From JAGVPT01 sp963772165 (GTDB lineage Bacteria; Bacteroidota; Ignavibacteria; UBA10030; UBA8401): a DNA stretch of 64,000 bases. Below the pieces are notes generated by a model. The model searched no databases. It saw only the letters and a program-made list of their open reading frames with translations, and had not been told where the DNA came from. The translations under genes and the position numbers were made by a program. The DNA lies in contig CAVYWA010000005.1 of assembly GCA_963772165.1 (NCBI GenBank), forward strand, positions 248,001 to 312,000. The letters are read 5' to 3'. Below are positions 45,801 through 54,274 of this stretch, in pieces; position 1 is the first letter of the stretch, and each line of letters starts with the position of its first letter.

Positions 45801-46017
45801 GGCAATACGTGTATGTTGATACGAATACTCTTTCGTACTGACCGATGCATTATGTTAGAAACTTTTTCCAAGTAATCAATACCAAAATTTTGGTATTTGA
45901 TAAAGTATTAAGTTTAGTGAGTGTTTTGTCTGAAAGGGGATTGGTGGTAGATAACAATGACTGGTTGTAGACTCATTCTTTTTACCTCTCTTTTTTCTCT
46001 TTAAACTTTGTTTTGCC
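45801..46017 (-). other. Cassette 7: family A short cassette
   Basis: A 217-bp body with no convincing gene. It has a perfect 20-nt palindrome, AATACCAAAATTTTGGTATT, at 45,878-45,897. On the sense strand a 19-codon reading starts at ATGAGTCTACAACC (MSLQPVIVIYHQSPFRQNTH). A second frame near the end runs into attC (KVSNIMHRSVRKSIRINIHV). Confidence 0.82.
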
Positions 46018-46167
46018 GCCTAACGGACTGCGGATAACCTGCGGCGGACATCGCGTCGGCACGGTTGCCATTCCGCGCGTGGCGAGTCACGTCCAATAGT
46101 AGCTGGTTGTTTTGCGCGCATTAAATCACCAACGGCTGGTTCCGTCAGGTTGAGCCGCTGGTTAGGC
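46018..46167 (-). repeat. attC 8, variant class with CAGGTTGAGCCGCTGG arm
   Basis: Cores GCCTAAC and GTTAGGC but different arms: CTGCGGATAACCTGCGGCGG on the left and TCAGGTTGAGCCGCTGG on the right. Both arms change together, so the AACCTG/CAGGTTG pairing and the unpaired base are kept. Only attC 25 shares this class. Confidence 0.92.
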
Positions 46168-46386
46168 GGCGATATGTGCAAGTTGATTAGAATATCCTCT
46201 CGTACTGACCGATGCATTATGTTAGAAACTATTTCCAAGGAATCAATGCCAAAATTTTGGTATTTGATAAAGCATTAAATTTAGTGAGTGTTTTGTCTGA
46301 AAGAAGATTGGTGGTAGAGAACAATGACTGCTTGTAGACTCATTCTTTTAACCCCTTTTTGCTTTTTCCTATTTACTTTTTTAGCC
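46168..46386 (-). other. Cassette 8: family A short cassette
   Basis: A 219-bp body very close to cassette 7 but joined to the variant attC class. The inverted repeat at 46,245-46,264 has one G-T change that still pairs as RNA. The sense strand reads MSLQAVIVLYHQSSFRQNTH for 19 codons, preceded by a GGGG-containing stretch. Confidence 0.82.
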
Positions 46387-46538
46387 GCCTAACGAACCGG
46401 AGCTAAGCTGCGGCCACGAAGTGCCGCAGCGACGGAATCCAGTCCGCGCGTGGTATGTCCAGTCCGATTGTAGCTGGTTGTTTCGCGCGAGCAAAATCAT
46501 CAACGGCTGGTTCCGTCAGCTTGAGCGACTGGTTAGCC
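46387..46538 (-). repeat. attC 9
   Basis: Cores GCCTAAC and GTTAGCC, common loop type, belonging to the lipoprotein cassette on its right. Confidence 0.93.
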
Positions 46539-46549
46539 AGCACACGGAT

Positions 46550-46939
46550 TTACTTAGTGACAATTAATCTAATGATGTAATCTTCCAATTTTATTTGCTG
46601 ACCGATAGTCGGATAAGGAGAAACGGAGAGCAATTTTATGTTGAAGGAATTGTAATTGATTTCATTTGGATTAAGCGCTGAATTTAGTGAAGTATCTATT
46701 TGGGCGACCCGCAAAATTATTTTTGCGTTGCCCGCCCAAACACACGACGCGCCTGTAGGGCATCGGGAATCGTCAGCTACGTTTTCGAACTTCAATGTAA
46801 GGCTCTCATTCTGGATTTGAATACTTTCTCCATACTTCAAGTCGAATTCTTGTCCAATTTTTGGGCCTGTTGGGCTGGAGTTGGAGGACTTACACGAAAA
46901 AGCTATTATTGCTATGAATACAAATAAGAGATGTTTCAT
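46550..46939 (-). CDS. Cassette 9: small lipoprotein, 129 aa
   Basis: The ATG at 46,939 has AGGAGG ten bases upstream. An ATG 18 bases earlier merely contains that ribosome site. A lipoprotein signal (LLFVFIAIIAFSC) is followed by a Ser-rich linker and a domain with DSRCPTGASCVWAGNAKI. That cysteine pair motif is widespread in small Bacteroidota lipoproteins of unknown role. It is a single-gene cassette with its own ribosome site. Confidence 0.8.
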   Translation of the reverse strand: MKHLLFVFIAIIAFSCKSSNSSPTGPKIGQEFDLKYGESIQIQNESLTLKFENVADDSRCPTGASCVWAGNAKIILRVAQIDTSLNSALNPNEINYNSFNIKLLSVSPYPTIGQQIKLEDYIIRLIVTK

Positions 46940-46979
46940 TTTGATGCCTCCTTTCATAATGTGACTAAAGCTATGTGCT

Positions 46980-47131
46980 GGCTAACGGACCGGAGCTAAG
47001 CTGCGGCCACGAAGTGCCGCAGCGACGGAATCCAGTCCGCGCGTGGCAAGTCATGTCCAATAGTAGCTGGTTGTTTCGCGCGAGCAAAATCATCGACGGC
47101 TGGTTCCGTCAGCTTGAGCGACTGGTTAGGT
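46980..47131 (-). repeat. attC 10
   Basis: Cores GGCTAAC and GTTAGGT, common loop type, paired with a family B cassette. Confidence 0.93.
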
Positions 47132-47380
47132 GGCAGAGAGAGTTGGTTAATCTGCACAATGTCTCGCACTAAAAATGTTTTATTTTTGATACTTTTTGTA
47201 AACTTAGCTCCCAAGCAAGATTACATGGGAAGCTTTCGAACTTGTACGCAAGAAGATACCAACACGCATTCTACCAAATAAACTCGACTGTTTGTAGATC
47301 AAGTTTTTGGAAGCTCAATTGGAAAAGCGAATCTTGAATTACTGAACCTATTTCTTTCTTAGCCATTCTAAGTTTTTGCC
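47132..47380 (-). other. Cassette 10: family B short cassette
   Basis: A 249-bp body without a full gene. On the minus strand a TTG-started frame at 47,214 reads GAKFTKSIKNKTFLVRDIVQ, then NQLSLPPNQ and on into attC. Family landmarks are the GGTGGCA edge, CTCGCACTAA, GCTCCCAAGCAAGATTACAT and a TGTAGATCA segment also present in family A. Confidence 0.8.
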
Positions 47381-47529
47381 ACCTAACGGACCGGAGCTAA
47401 GCTGCGGCGACGTGCAGCCAGTTCCGTGTAGAATATACGCGCGGCAGACATCGCCTTTCCCTTAAAAATTTTTTGGCGCGCGGCGAAAAGCTGACGGCTG
47501 GTTCCGTCAGCTTGAGCGACTGGTTAGGC
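47381..47529 (-). repeat. attC 11, short-loop class with A/T run
   Basis: Cores ACCTAAC and GTTAGGC. The loop carries GACGTGCAGCC, ATACGCGCGGCAGACATC and AAAAATTTTTT, a class shared with attC 14, 29 and 30. Confidence 0.92.
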
Positions 47530-47551
47530 GGCACGAGAGTTTCTATATAAT

Positions 47552-48040
47552 TCATGCGTGCGAATTAATGCCAGCCGAAATTACAACGGTTTTGGTGGGT
47601 CGAGGTTCTCCGAATGCACACAGAAAATGGGGAATAAACGCTCTCGCCATTGCAGCCTGCTTCGCAAGAAGTGGATCCTGAATGACACTATAGAATCGTT
47701 TCTTTCCTAGCGCGACCATGTGAGCTACCATCTCGCTAAAATCGAGAGGATCGATACCCCAATAGGTTTTTGGGGTTCCGTATCTGCTAGCAAAGCCCAT
47801 CAGCCGATCTTCCATGAATGCACACTTCTCTTTGACGAATTGGTGGAGTGCCAGGATTTTATTGGGATAGCCGGCTTCGAGTCTATCTCGGAAAACTTTA
47901 TAATCTGTAATTCTCTTTCCCCAGCCGAGCTGCTCCAAAATATTCCAAAACTCTTCGTCGGGATCGGTTGGGAGCCCTTGTTGTACGCCAAACTCCTGGA
48001 TCACCCGCACAGCTTCATCGAACATTTGTTTTGTTATCAT
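47552..48040 (-). CDS. Cassette 11: soluble protein of unknown function, 162 aa
   Basis: The protein has no signal peptide or membrane segment. It opens MITKQMFDEAVRVIQEFGVQ and contains DPDEEFWNILEQLGWGKR and a late YWGIDPLDFSEMVAHMVALG segment. It is mostly helical. I do not recognise a family. About 200 bases of untranslated sequence lie between the start and the next attC, which is room for its own promoter. Confidence 0.7.
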   Translation of the reverse strand: MITKQMFDEAVRVIQEFGVQQGLPTDPDEEFWNILEQLGWGKRITDYKVFRDRLEAGYPNKILALHQFVKEKCAFMEDRLMGFASRYGTPKTYWGIDPLDFSEMVAHMVALGKKRFYSVIQDPLLAKQAAMARAFIPHFLCAFGEPRPTKTVVISAGINSHA

Positions 48041-48244
48041 AGCGTCCCCTCCAGAGTATAAAAACCAGCTTGTTGATGGAGATTGTCAAGTGCTTTCTAG
48101 CGAGGAAAATTATTGGAACTCGTGAGTGAAGGTAGATAGAAATAGAAGATTCGCCCTGAAGAGCCCCAATAGAACTAAAGCAAACGTACTGATTTGTTGA
48201 GCTGAAAGCAAGCGAGTGACGGTTCAGAATGCAACTGCAGTGCC

Positions 48245-48396
48245 GCCTAACGGACCGGAGCTAAGCTGCGGCAACGAAGTGCCGCAGCGACGGAATTCAG
48301 TCCGCGCGAGCTAATTCCCGTCCGATTGTAACTGGTTGTTTCGCGCGTGCAAAATCATCGACGGCTGGTTCCGTCAGCTTGAGCGACTGGTTAGGC
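48245..48396 (-). repeat. attC 12
   Basis: Cores GCCTAAC and GTTAGGC, common loop type, belonging to the cassette with the 56-aa membrane protein. Confidence 0.93.
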
Positions 48397-48409
48397 AGCA
48401 AGGACATAG

Positions 48410-48580
48410 TTATTTATAATAAATAATAAAGTAGATTCCCATTAAAAGAACTAATATTGCCGCAATACGTTGAACCCTTTTGAAATTTTCCGGGCTTAGG
48501 AAAAAACCACTTTTAAAGAAAATGTCTGGTTTGATTAAATGAACGAGCCCAATAATGGACAAGACTATTCCGGCGATCAT
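48410..48580 (-). CDS. Cassette 12: small membrane protein, 56 aa
   Basis: A short reading from ATG at 48,580 to TAA at 48,410 fills most of the cassette. It encodes two hydrophobic helices: IAGIVLSIIGLVHLI (residues 2-16) and IAAILVLLMGIYFIIYY (39-55). A polar loop, FFLSPENFKRVQR, lies between them. This layout resembles small inner-membrane proteins of the DUF3185/DUF6199 type, but that match is tentative. No strong ribosome site is seen. The fit between ORF and cassette, and the coherent two-helix pattern, are the main support. Confidence 0.65.
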   Translation of the reverse strand: MIAGIVLSIIGLVHLIKPDIFFKSGFFLSPENFKRVQRIAAILVLLMGIYFIIYYK

Positions 48581-48621
48581 GTTTTTTGTGTGCTATTTTT
48601 GTTATGGATTTTTCTTTTGCT

Positions 48622-48773
48622 GCCTAACGGACCGGAGCTAAGCTGCGGCGGCGAACAGCCGCCGCCAAGCAGTTCGTTGCGCGGACGTTCCAGTCAGATG
48701 CACTAAGGCTGTCCAACGCCGCGCGGCGAAATCGTCGACGGCTGGTTCCGTCAGCTTGAGCGACTGGTTAGGT
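48622..48773 (-). repeat. attC 13
   Basis: Cores GCCTAAC and GTTAGGT, with the CGAACAGCCGCCGC and TTGCGCGGACGTTCC class. It belongs to the restriction-modification cassette. Confidence 0.92.
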
Positions 48774-48944
48774 TGCGTTTTGCCGATTTATTTTTTTTGA
48801 AATTATTTTGGTGAGCAAACGCTAAAGCACGAGCAACGCCCGAACTTTTTTTGTTGGTGGTTTCGAGTTTTACGGTAATGTGCAAAGTGGGTGAGTCTGC
48901 CGTTTAAAAAATAATGCAGACAGACGAACCAACTGCACACGTTT

Positions 48945-49649
48945 TTATCTTGAAAGGCGCTTGATTTCTGCCAGGATTTCATCAATCACTTCCATGTTGT
49001 GAATCCTTTTCTTGCCGCCTGCACCTTTAACAGAAAAAACGAAAAATACCTTGCCACCAAATTCCGTTTCAAATTTTGCATGACTCCTTTTATGCATCTC
49101 AATCCACTGATAGTCATTCAAAGATTTGCCGGAAGAAATTGGTTTTACTTGAAGCCCAATGTAGGATTTGGAAACCCTGATAAAAAAATCGACTCCGTAT
49201 TTTCTATCCCAATCATCAGGAGCGGGTTCAATTTTATGTTTAATTATTGACTCTAATTGTCCATAGATAGTGTCGATTTCAGTCCGGTAACCCTCGTACG
49301 TTCTGTTTAAAACAAGGTTATACGCGTAGTCAATACATTCTTCCTCGGTAATAGATCCAAGTTCATTCTGAACAACTTCGGACAATTTAATATAAAGAGT
49401 CTGACCAAGCCCTTTAATATATTCGCGTGTAATGCGAATTCCATTGTTCTTTTTTTGCTTTGCCGTGTCAAAATAGAAAGTTTCCCACTCCTGAAAAGTC
49501 TTCGGAGCACAAGCTCTGATAAGTTCTGACATGGGACCGACGGAATATGCTTTGTTTAAACCCCAGCGGTTTAAGCCATAGTTCAACAATGTTTCCCTTT
49601 TGAACTTTAAGTTCTCACCGTCTGATCCAGTTATCCATTCTTTAGGCAT
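48945..49649 (-). CDS. Cassette 13: MjaI-like type II restriction endonuclease
   Basis: The ATG at 49,649 overlaps the methyltransferase stop by eight bases (ATGCCTAA) and begins MPKEWITGSDGENLKF, giving 234 aa. An in-frame ATG at 49,718 would extend it into the methyltransferase frame. The segment FKRETLLNYGLNRWGLNK and the late YGVDFFIRVSKSYIGLQVKP, a D-x(n)-QxK style nuclease core, resemble the MjaI family as I recall it. MjaI itself cuts CTAG, but specificity here is unproven. Pairing with the upstream methyltransferase in one cassette supports a complete restriction-modification system. Confidence 0.78.
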   Translation of the reverse strand: MPKEWITGSDGENLKFKRETLLNYGLNRWGLNKAYSVGPMSELIRACAPKTFQEWETFYFDTAKQKKNNGIRITREYIKGLGQTLYIKLSEVVQNELGSITEEECIDYAYNLVLNRTYEGYRTEIDTIYGQLESIIKHKIEPAPDDWDRKYGVDFFIRVSKSYIGLQVKPISSGKSLNDYQWIEMHKRSHAKFETEFGGKVFFVFSVKGAGGKKRIHNMEVIDEILAEIKRLSR

Positions 49650-50940
49650 TTGTGTGATTAAATAGGTTTTCGAATTTGTTGCGGTACTTATAATCTCTTT
49701 GAATATCAACAGAGACAAGTCCGCTTTTAATTAGGTGGGCATTGATAAATGTTTTGTTCTTTAAATAGACATAGGAAAGCAAATTACCATTCTCATCATG
49801 TTTGTCCTTGTCGAATTTCAAGAATATTCTTTGCCCTTTAGTTTTAGAATCGAGGAAATGAATTGCCGCCTGATGATGAATCGGCTCTTGTGCAACGCCA
49901 ATGAGTCTAACTGTTAACCCGTTACTAAGGCTTAGAAGTTCGGGGCTTATGACTTCTTTAACACTGTACAATTCAAATCTTTCTCCATTGTCACCATTTT
50001 CGACCTTGGAGCCAAACTTTAGTTTGCGCGGATCAATTTTCTTATCCAATTTATGCGGATCTTTGAACTTGTATGGCAATAATTCAATATCCGTGGAGTA
50101 ATCTTCCTCTTGTTTCTTTTGATTGACAAATTCGTATGTGCAGTCGCCAAAGATATCGCGTTCAGAAATTTTCAGCTTATTTTTGATGATTGGAATAAAT
50201 GTTTGGCCAATTTCGTAGCCAACAGAATTACGGGTCAGGTTTTTCGCGGCAAGAGATGTCGTTCCACTACCCAAAAATGGATCAAGAACTGTGTCGCCTA
50301 CAAATGAGAACATTCGAATCAATCGGCGGGGAAGTTCTTCAGGAAACATTGCAAGATGTTTGTCTTGCTTTTCACCCGCAAAGTTCCAATGTCCGGAAAA
50401 GTACGTATTCCATTCATTTGTTGTAAGCTTTGAAAGTTCCTTAATCCCTTTGTCCACTATGGGGGGATCGCCTAATTTCTTGAATATCAAGATAAATTCG
50501 TAATCGATTTTTAAGATGCCATTCCTTGGATAAGGAAAAGAACCCATTATCGAGGCACCACCAGTAGTGTTGGTTGTTGTAACTTTCTGCCAAATGATTG
50601 CTCCCATATAATCCATTCCGATGATTTCACAGAACTTGGTAATTTCAGTTCTGATGGGAATAACCTTATATCGTCCATAATAAACAGAACGTGCAAATTG
50701 GTCTCCGATATTGATACAAAGTCTGCAACCATTTTGAAGCACTCGAAAGCATTCCTTCCACACCAGATTAAGGTTATTTATATAACTTTCATATGTATCG
50801 TGGAAACCGATCTGATTTTTATCACCATAGTCTTTAAGTTGCCAGTATGGCGGTGAGGTTATGACAAGTTGAACTGAATCATCGGGAAGTTCCGACATCT
50901 TTCGTGAGTCACCGAGAATAATTTTGTGATGTGTTGCCAT
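49642..50940 (-). CDS. Cassette 13: DNA methyltransferase with C-terminal nuclease-like (SNase/TNase-like) domain
   Basis: The 432-aa protein has the catalytic motif TSPPYWQLKDYG first (residue 29) and the SAM motif DTVLDPFLGSGTTSLAAKN later (about 215). This is the beta-class order of N4-cytosine or N6-adenine methylases. From about residue 310 it adds a domain with GERFELYSVKEVISPELLSL, LTVRLIGVAQEP and VYLKNKTFINAHLIKSGLVS, which resembles the staphylococcal-nuclease fold. The fold's catalytic residues are not clearly all present, so it may bind rather than cut. The methylase is first in the cassette, so protection is made before the endonuclease. Confidence 0.85.
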   Translation of the reverse strand: MATHHKIILGDSRKMSELPDDSVQLVITSPPYWQLKDYGDKNQIGFHDTYESYINNLNLVWKECFRVLQNGCRLCINIGDQFARSVYYGRYKVIPIRTEITKFCEIIGMDYMGAIIWQKVTTTNTTGGASIMGSFPYPRNGILKIDYEFILIFKKLGDPPIVDKGIKELSKLTTNEWNTYFSGHWNFAGEKQDKHLAMFPEELPRRLIRMFSFVGDTVLDPFLGSGTTSLAAKNLTRNSVGYEIGQTFIPIIKNKLKISERDIFGDCTYEFVNQKKQEEDYSTDIELLPYKFKDPHKLDKKIDPRKLKFGSKVENGDNGERFELYSVKEVISPELLSLSNGLTVRLIGVAQEPIHHQAAIHFLDSKTKGQRIFLKFDKDKHDENGNLLSYVYLKNKTFINAHLIKSGLVSVDIQRDYKYRNKFENLFNHTNA

Positions 50941-51040
50941 TTTTTTACTGAAATATATGAAATTTCGAGTTCAATTGCTAGTCCTATTTAACATCAAGAA
51001 AAACGCCACCGCACACTATCTTTGCTATTTCAAAACGCAA

Positions 51041-51191
51041 CCTAACGGACCGGAGCTAAGCTGCGGCGACGTGCAGCCAAATCAATCGTAGACTATACGC
51101 GCGGCAGACATCACTACTTCCTTAAAAAATTTTTTGCCGCGCGGCGAAATCGTCGACGGCTGGTTCCGTCAGCTTGAGCGACTGGTTAGGG
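51041..51191 (-). repeat. attC 14, short-loop class
   Basis: Cores ACCTAAC and GTTAGGG, with GACGTGCAGCC and TTAAAAAATTTTTT in the loop. It belongs to the long BNR-repeat cassette. Confidence 0.92.
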
Positions 51192-51201
51192 CGCAATTGC
51201 C

Positions 51202-53472
51202 TTATTTTATTACCATTAATTTCTTCGTGTTAACATAACTCCCGGCTTGCATTCTATAGAAGTACACTCCGCTCGATAAAGTGCTCGCGTCGAAAGTAAC
51301 CGAGTGAGCACCTGCAGTCTGACGTTCGTTTACTAGAGTTTTGACTTCCCTCCCAAGTATGTCGTAGACTTTCAGCGTCACACGTGTGTTTACTGCTAAC
51401 TGATAATTGATCATTGTCGTTGGGTTGAAAGGGTTCGGGTAGTTCTGATTCAGAATGCAACTCAGCGGAATATTGAGACCGGGATTTAAAACAGAGGCAT
51501 TAATGTCCTTCAACCGAAGTTTCCACACTCCGCCAATTGAACTTGCGGAAGTTACTATGTCACCATTCGCATTCAAATTCGCGACACGAGGATTTTCAAT
51601 AAAACGATCAGAAGCAACAATTCTTGGCGGGTGAGTCTCTGAATTGAAAGTTACCGAGGAGGATGTCCCCGCTCCAGCCAGCGTTCCGACGAAGAGGAAA
51701 GTGTCATTTACAGCGACGCTTAGGACGTTCTTGCTCATTAAGCCTGAATTGATGGATTGCCATGTCGTCCCCTGGTCGGTCGAGACAAACACTCCACTAC
51801 CGTACGTACCGGCAAACACTTCCATTCCAGTTGCTGCGAGGGCATAGATGTTAGGGTCCGTCAAACCTGAATTAGAAGCATTCCAAGTGATTCCGTCGTC
51901 GGTTGATCGATAAACTCCACCCCCCAGAGTGCCTGCAAAGATATTCGAGCCGGATACTGTCAGTGCAGAAATGAATGTATATGGAAGACCCGGGTGAGAG
52001 ACTGTCCATGATGTGCCGTTGTCGCTCGAACGGAAAACACGGCCTGAGTCTGTGCTTACAAATACCAATGAATCCTTGAAAGCAAACGAACCGGGATAGA
52101 AATTGGTCAGACCGGAGTCCACAGGGGTCCAGTCTGCACCATTGTCAGTTGTTCGGAATACTCCCCAGAATTGAACGCCTGCAAAAACATTTGGCCCAAG
52201 GGCGCCGAGGGCGTTGAGTGTTGTGTTTTGGAACAGAGTACTCGATGGCGCCCAGGTCTCGCCATTATCCGTGGAACGTAGGACCCCGTGTTGATCTGTA
52301 CCGGCAAAAAGAGTCGAACCGCTGGCGGCAAGACAGGTGATATACATATTCGTAGCGCCCGAGCTGGAAGAAATCCAGCTTGCACCATTATCGCTGGAAC
52401 GGTAAATATTGTTGTTGAGAGTGCCTGCGAAGAGATCAGACCCTGTGGTAAGAAGAGAAAAAACGGAAGTACTTCCAATGCCAAAACTGGCTGAATTCCA
52501 ACTCAAACCACCATCAGACGATCGAAAAACACCACTGCCCGCGGTTCCCGCAAAAATGTTACTCCCGGCGACTGCAAACGAGGCTATAGCGGTGTTCGTC
52601 AGGCCAGTGTTAACCTGAGACCAACTTATGCCATTATTGGTCGAAAGGAAAATGCCATTCTGTGTCGTTCCGGCAAGAATTCTCGAGCCACTCACTGCAA
52701 AGCACCAGACGAGTTGATTTGTGAGACCGGCGTTGGTCCAGGACCTTCCGCTGTCGGATGAAACAAACACTCCTCCCGTAGCGGTGCTGAAATCATACTC
52801 TGCCGCGAATATTGATGATCCGTTGACCGCAAGAGCAAAGACAGGAAAATAGAGCCAAGGAGTTCCACCGACACCAGAAGGCAGGCCGGTGTTTGCGGGC
52901 GTCCAGGTTAAACCGTTATCTCTGGAACGATAGACAGCGTCGAAACCATTAGCGCATGCAAATAAGATCGTCCCGTCGACCGCCAGGGAAAAAATGTTTG
53001 CGCCCTGGGGTAGTCCCGAGTTAGCCGGACTCCAGCTCTTGCCGTCATCTGTCGACCGGAATATGCCACCGCCGCCAGTTGTGGCAAAGAGAACTGAGTC
53101 GGAAAACGCGACAGCGTTGATATACGGCCAGGTCAATCCTGAATCTGAGGCGCTCCAACTTGTGCCATTATCAGTGGAGACGAACACTCCGGCAGTGATT
53201 GTTCCCGCCACTACGATGTTGCCCTTGGCTGCAAGAGACGAGATTTGAAAGTCCGTCAGTCCTGAATCAGTAAGAGTCCAACTCATGCCATCGTCGTTGG
53301 AAACGAAGACACCGGATCCATTTGTCCCTGCAAACAAGCATGAGTCCCCGACAGCAAGAGCCCTTATGTTGCCTCCAGAGAATCCTGCCGTTGCTTGCCA
53401 CTGTGAATATAGTGGATTGACGCCGTTGGATATGATTAATATGAAACCTAAAAAACTAAGGATATTTTTCAT
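51202..53472 (-). CDS. Cassette 14: intact BNR/beta-propeller secreted protein with T9SS domain, 756 aa
   Basis: A signal peptide (MKNILSFLGFILIISNGVNP) leads into about fourteen repeats of 40-45 residues with the consensus FRSSDNGxSWxxxNSGL and (I/L)FAGT. These are Asp-box propeller repeats, enough for two seven-bladed propellers. An unusual insert follows (TSSSVTFNSETHPPRIVAS), then the T9SS domain: QNYPNPFNPTTMINYQL, KVYDILGREVKTLV and SGVYFYRMQAGSYVNTKK. It should be exported and anchored or released by T9SS. At 2.3 kb this is one of the largest cassettes, and unlike its two relatives it has no frameshift. The function is probably surface binding; there is no enzyme motif. Confidence 0.88.
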   Translation of the reverse strand: MKNILSFLGFILIISNGVNPLYSQWQATAGFSGGNIRALAVGDSCLFAGTNGSGVFVSNDDGMSWTLTDSGLTDFQISSLAAKGNIVVAGTITAGVFVSTDNGTSWSASDSGLTWPYINAVAFSDSVLFATTGGGGIFRSTDDGKSWSPANSGLPQGANIFSLAVDGTILFACANGFDAVYRSRDNGLTWTPANTGLPSGVGGTPWLYFPVFALAVNGSSIFAAEYDFSTATGGVFVSSDSGRSWTNAGLTNQLVWCFAVSGSRILAGTTQNGIFLSTNNGISWSQVNTGLTNTAIASFAVAGSNIFAGTAGSGVFRSSDGGLSWNSASFGIGSTSVFSLLTTGSDLFAGTLNNNIYRSSDNGASWISSSSGATNMYITCLAASGSTLFAGTDQHGVLRSTDNGETWAPSSTLFQNTTLNALGALGPNVFAGVQFWGVFRTTDNGADWTPVDSGLTNFYPGSFAFKDSLVFVSTDSGRVFRSSDNGTSWTVSHPGLPYTFISALTVSGSNIFAGTLGGGVYRSTDDGITWNASNSGLTDPNIYALAATGMEVFAGTYGSGVFVSTDQGTTWQSINSGLMSKNVLSVAVNDTFLFVGTLAGAGTSSSVTFNSETHPPRIVASDRFIENPRVANLNANGDIVTSASSIGGVWKLRLKDINASVLNPGLNIPLSCILNQNYPNPFNPTTMINYQLAVNTRVTLKVYDILGREVKTLVNERQTAGAHSVTFDASTLSSGVYFYRMQAGSYVNTKKLMVIK

Positions 53473-53512
53473 TCGATTTTTCCTTTCGTAAAACCCCGCA
53501 ATCGCAATTGCG

Positions 53513-53665
53513 CCCTAACGGACCGGAGCTAAGCTGCGGCGGCGAAGCGCCGCAGCGACGGAATCCAGTCCGCGCGAGCTAAGTCATGTCCAACAAGTAA
53601 CTGGTTGTTTCGCGCGAGCAAAATCGCCGACGGCTATTTCCGTCAGCTTGAGCGACTGGTTAGGC
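53513..53665 (-). repeat. attC 15
   Basis: Cores CCCTAAC and GTTAGGC, GGCGAAGCGCC loop, belonging to the 131-aa exported-protein cassette. Confidence 0.93.
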
Positions 53666-53673
53666 AGCATATA

Positions 53674-54069
53674 TTAATCAAGTAGGTAGTCGATGTATTT
53701 TAAAAACCACTTACCTTGTAGCAGCTGAAAAACATAATAACTACGAATGCCATTTTTATAGCAAATAACTCGTCTTGGAACATGTTGAATTCTCCATGGA
53801 TTATCATAATAGGTCATATCAACCTTAGATTCTGATTTTAAAGAATCTACTTCTAAATAATGCCATTCTTTTTGTGTCACCTTTTGTTCATAAGTATAAT
53901 TTTTCTTTACATGAAGTTGAAATGTACTCAAGGGAAATCTAATTCTAGCTTTTTGAAAAATAGGATCAGAATAAAACTTATTTGAGAAGTATTTGAAGTC
54001 TTCTAATTGTGAGTACGACACAGACGAAAAGAGTAATGTCAAAATACAGAAATATGTGTAATTTTTCAT
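53674..54069 (-). CDS. Cassette 15: exported protein, 131 aa, DUF4348-like
   Basis: The product has a signal peptide (MKNYTYFCILTLLFSSVSYS). Next comes FKYFSNKFYSDPIFQKARIRFPL, a pattern I associate with the DUF4348 family of Bacteroidota exported proteins. The remainder is small and beta-rich, ending in LQGKWFLKYIDYLLD. The family function is unknown. It is a single-gene cassette whose stop lies nine bases from its attC. Confidence 0.7.
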   Translation of the reverse strand: MKNYTYFCILTLLFSSVSYSQLEDFKYFSNKFYSDPIFQKARIRFPLSTFQLHVKKNYTYEQKVTQKEWHYLEVDSLKSESKVDMTYYDNPWRIQHVPRRVICYKNGIRSYYVFQLLQGKWFLKYIDYLLD

Positions 54070-54122
54070 TTCGAGGCCATGAGTTTTATTCTCTTACGTT
54101 ATTATGACTATCGGTTCATGCT

Positions 54123-54274
54123 GCCTAACGGACCGGAGCTAAGCTGCGGCCACGAAGTGCCGCAGCGACGGAATCCAGTCCGCGCGTGGCAGGTCACGTC
54201 CAACAGTAGCTGTTTGTTGCGCGCGTGCAAAATCGTCGACGGCTGGTTCCGTCAGCTTGAGCGACTGGTTAGGC
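54123..54274 (-). repeat. attC 16
   Basis: Cores GCCTAAC and GTTAGGC, common loop type, paired with a family A cassette. Confidence 0.93.
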
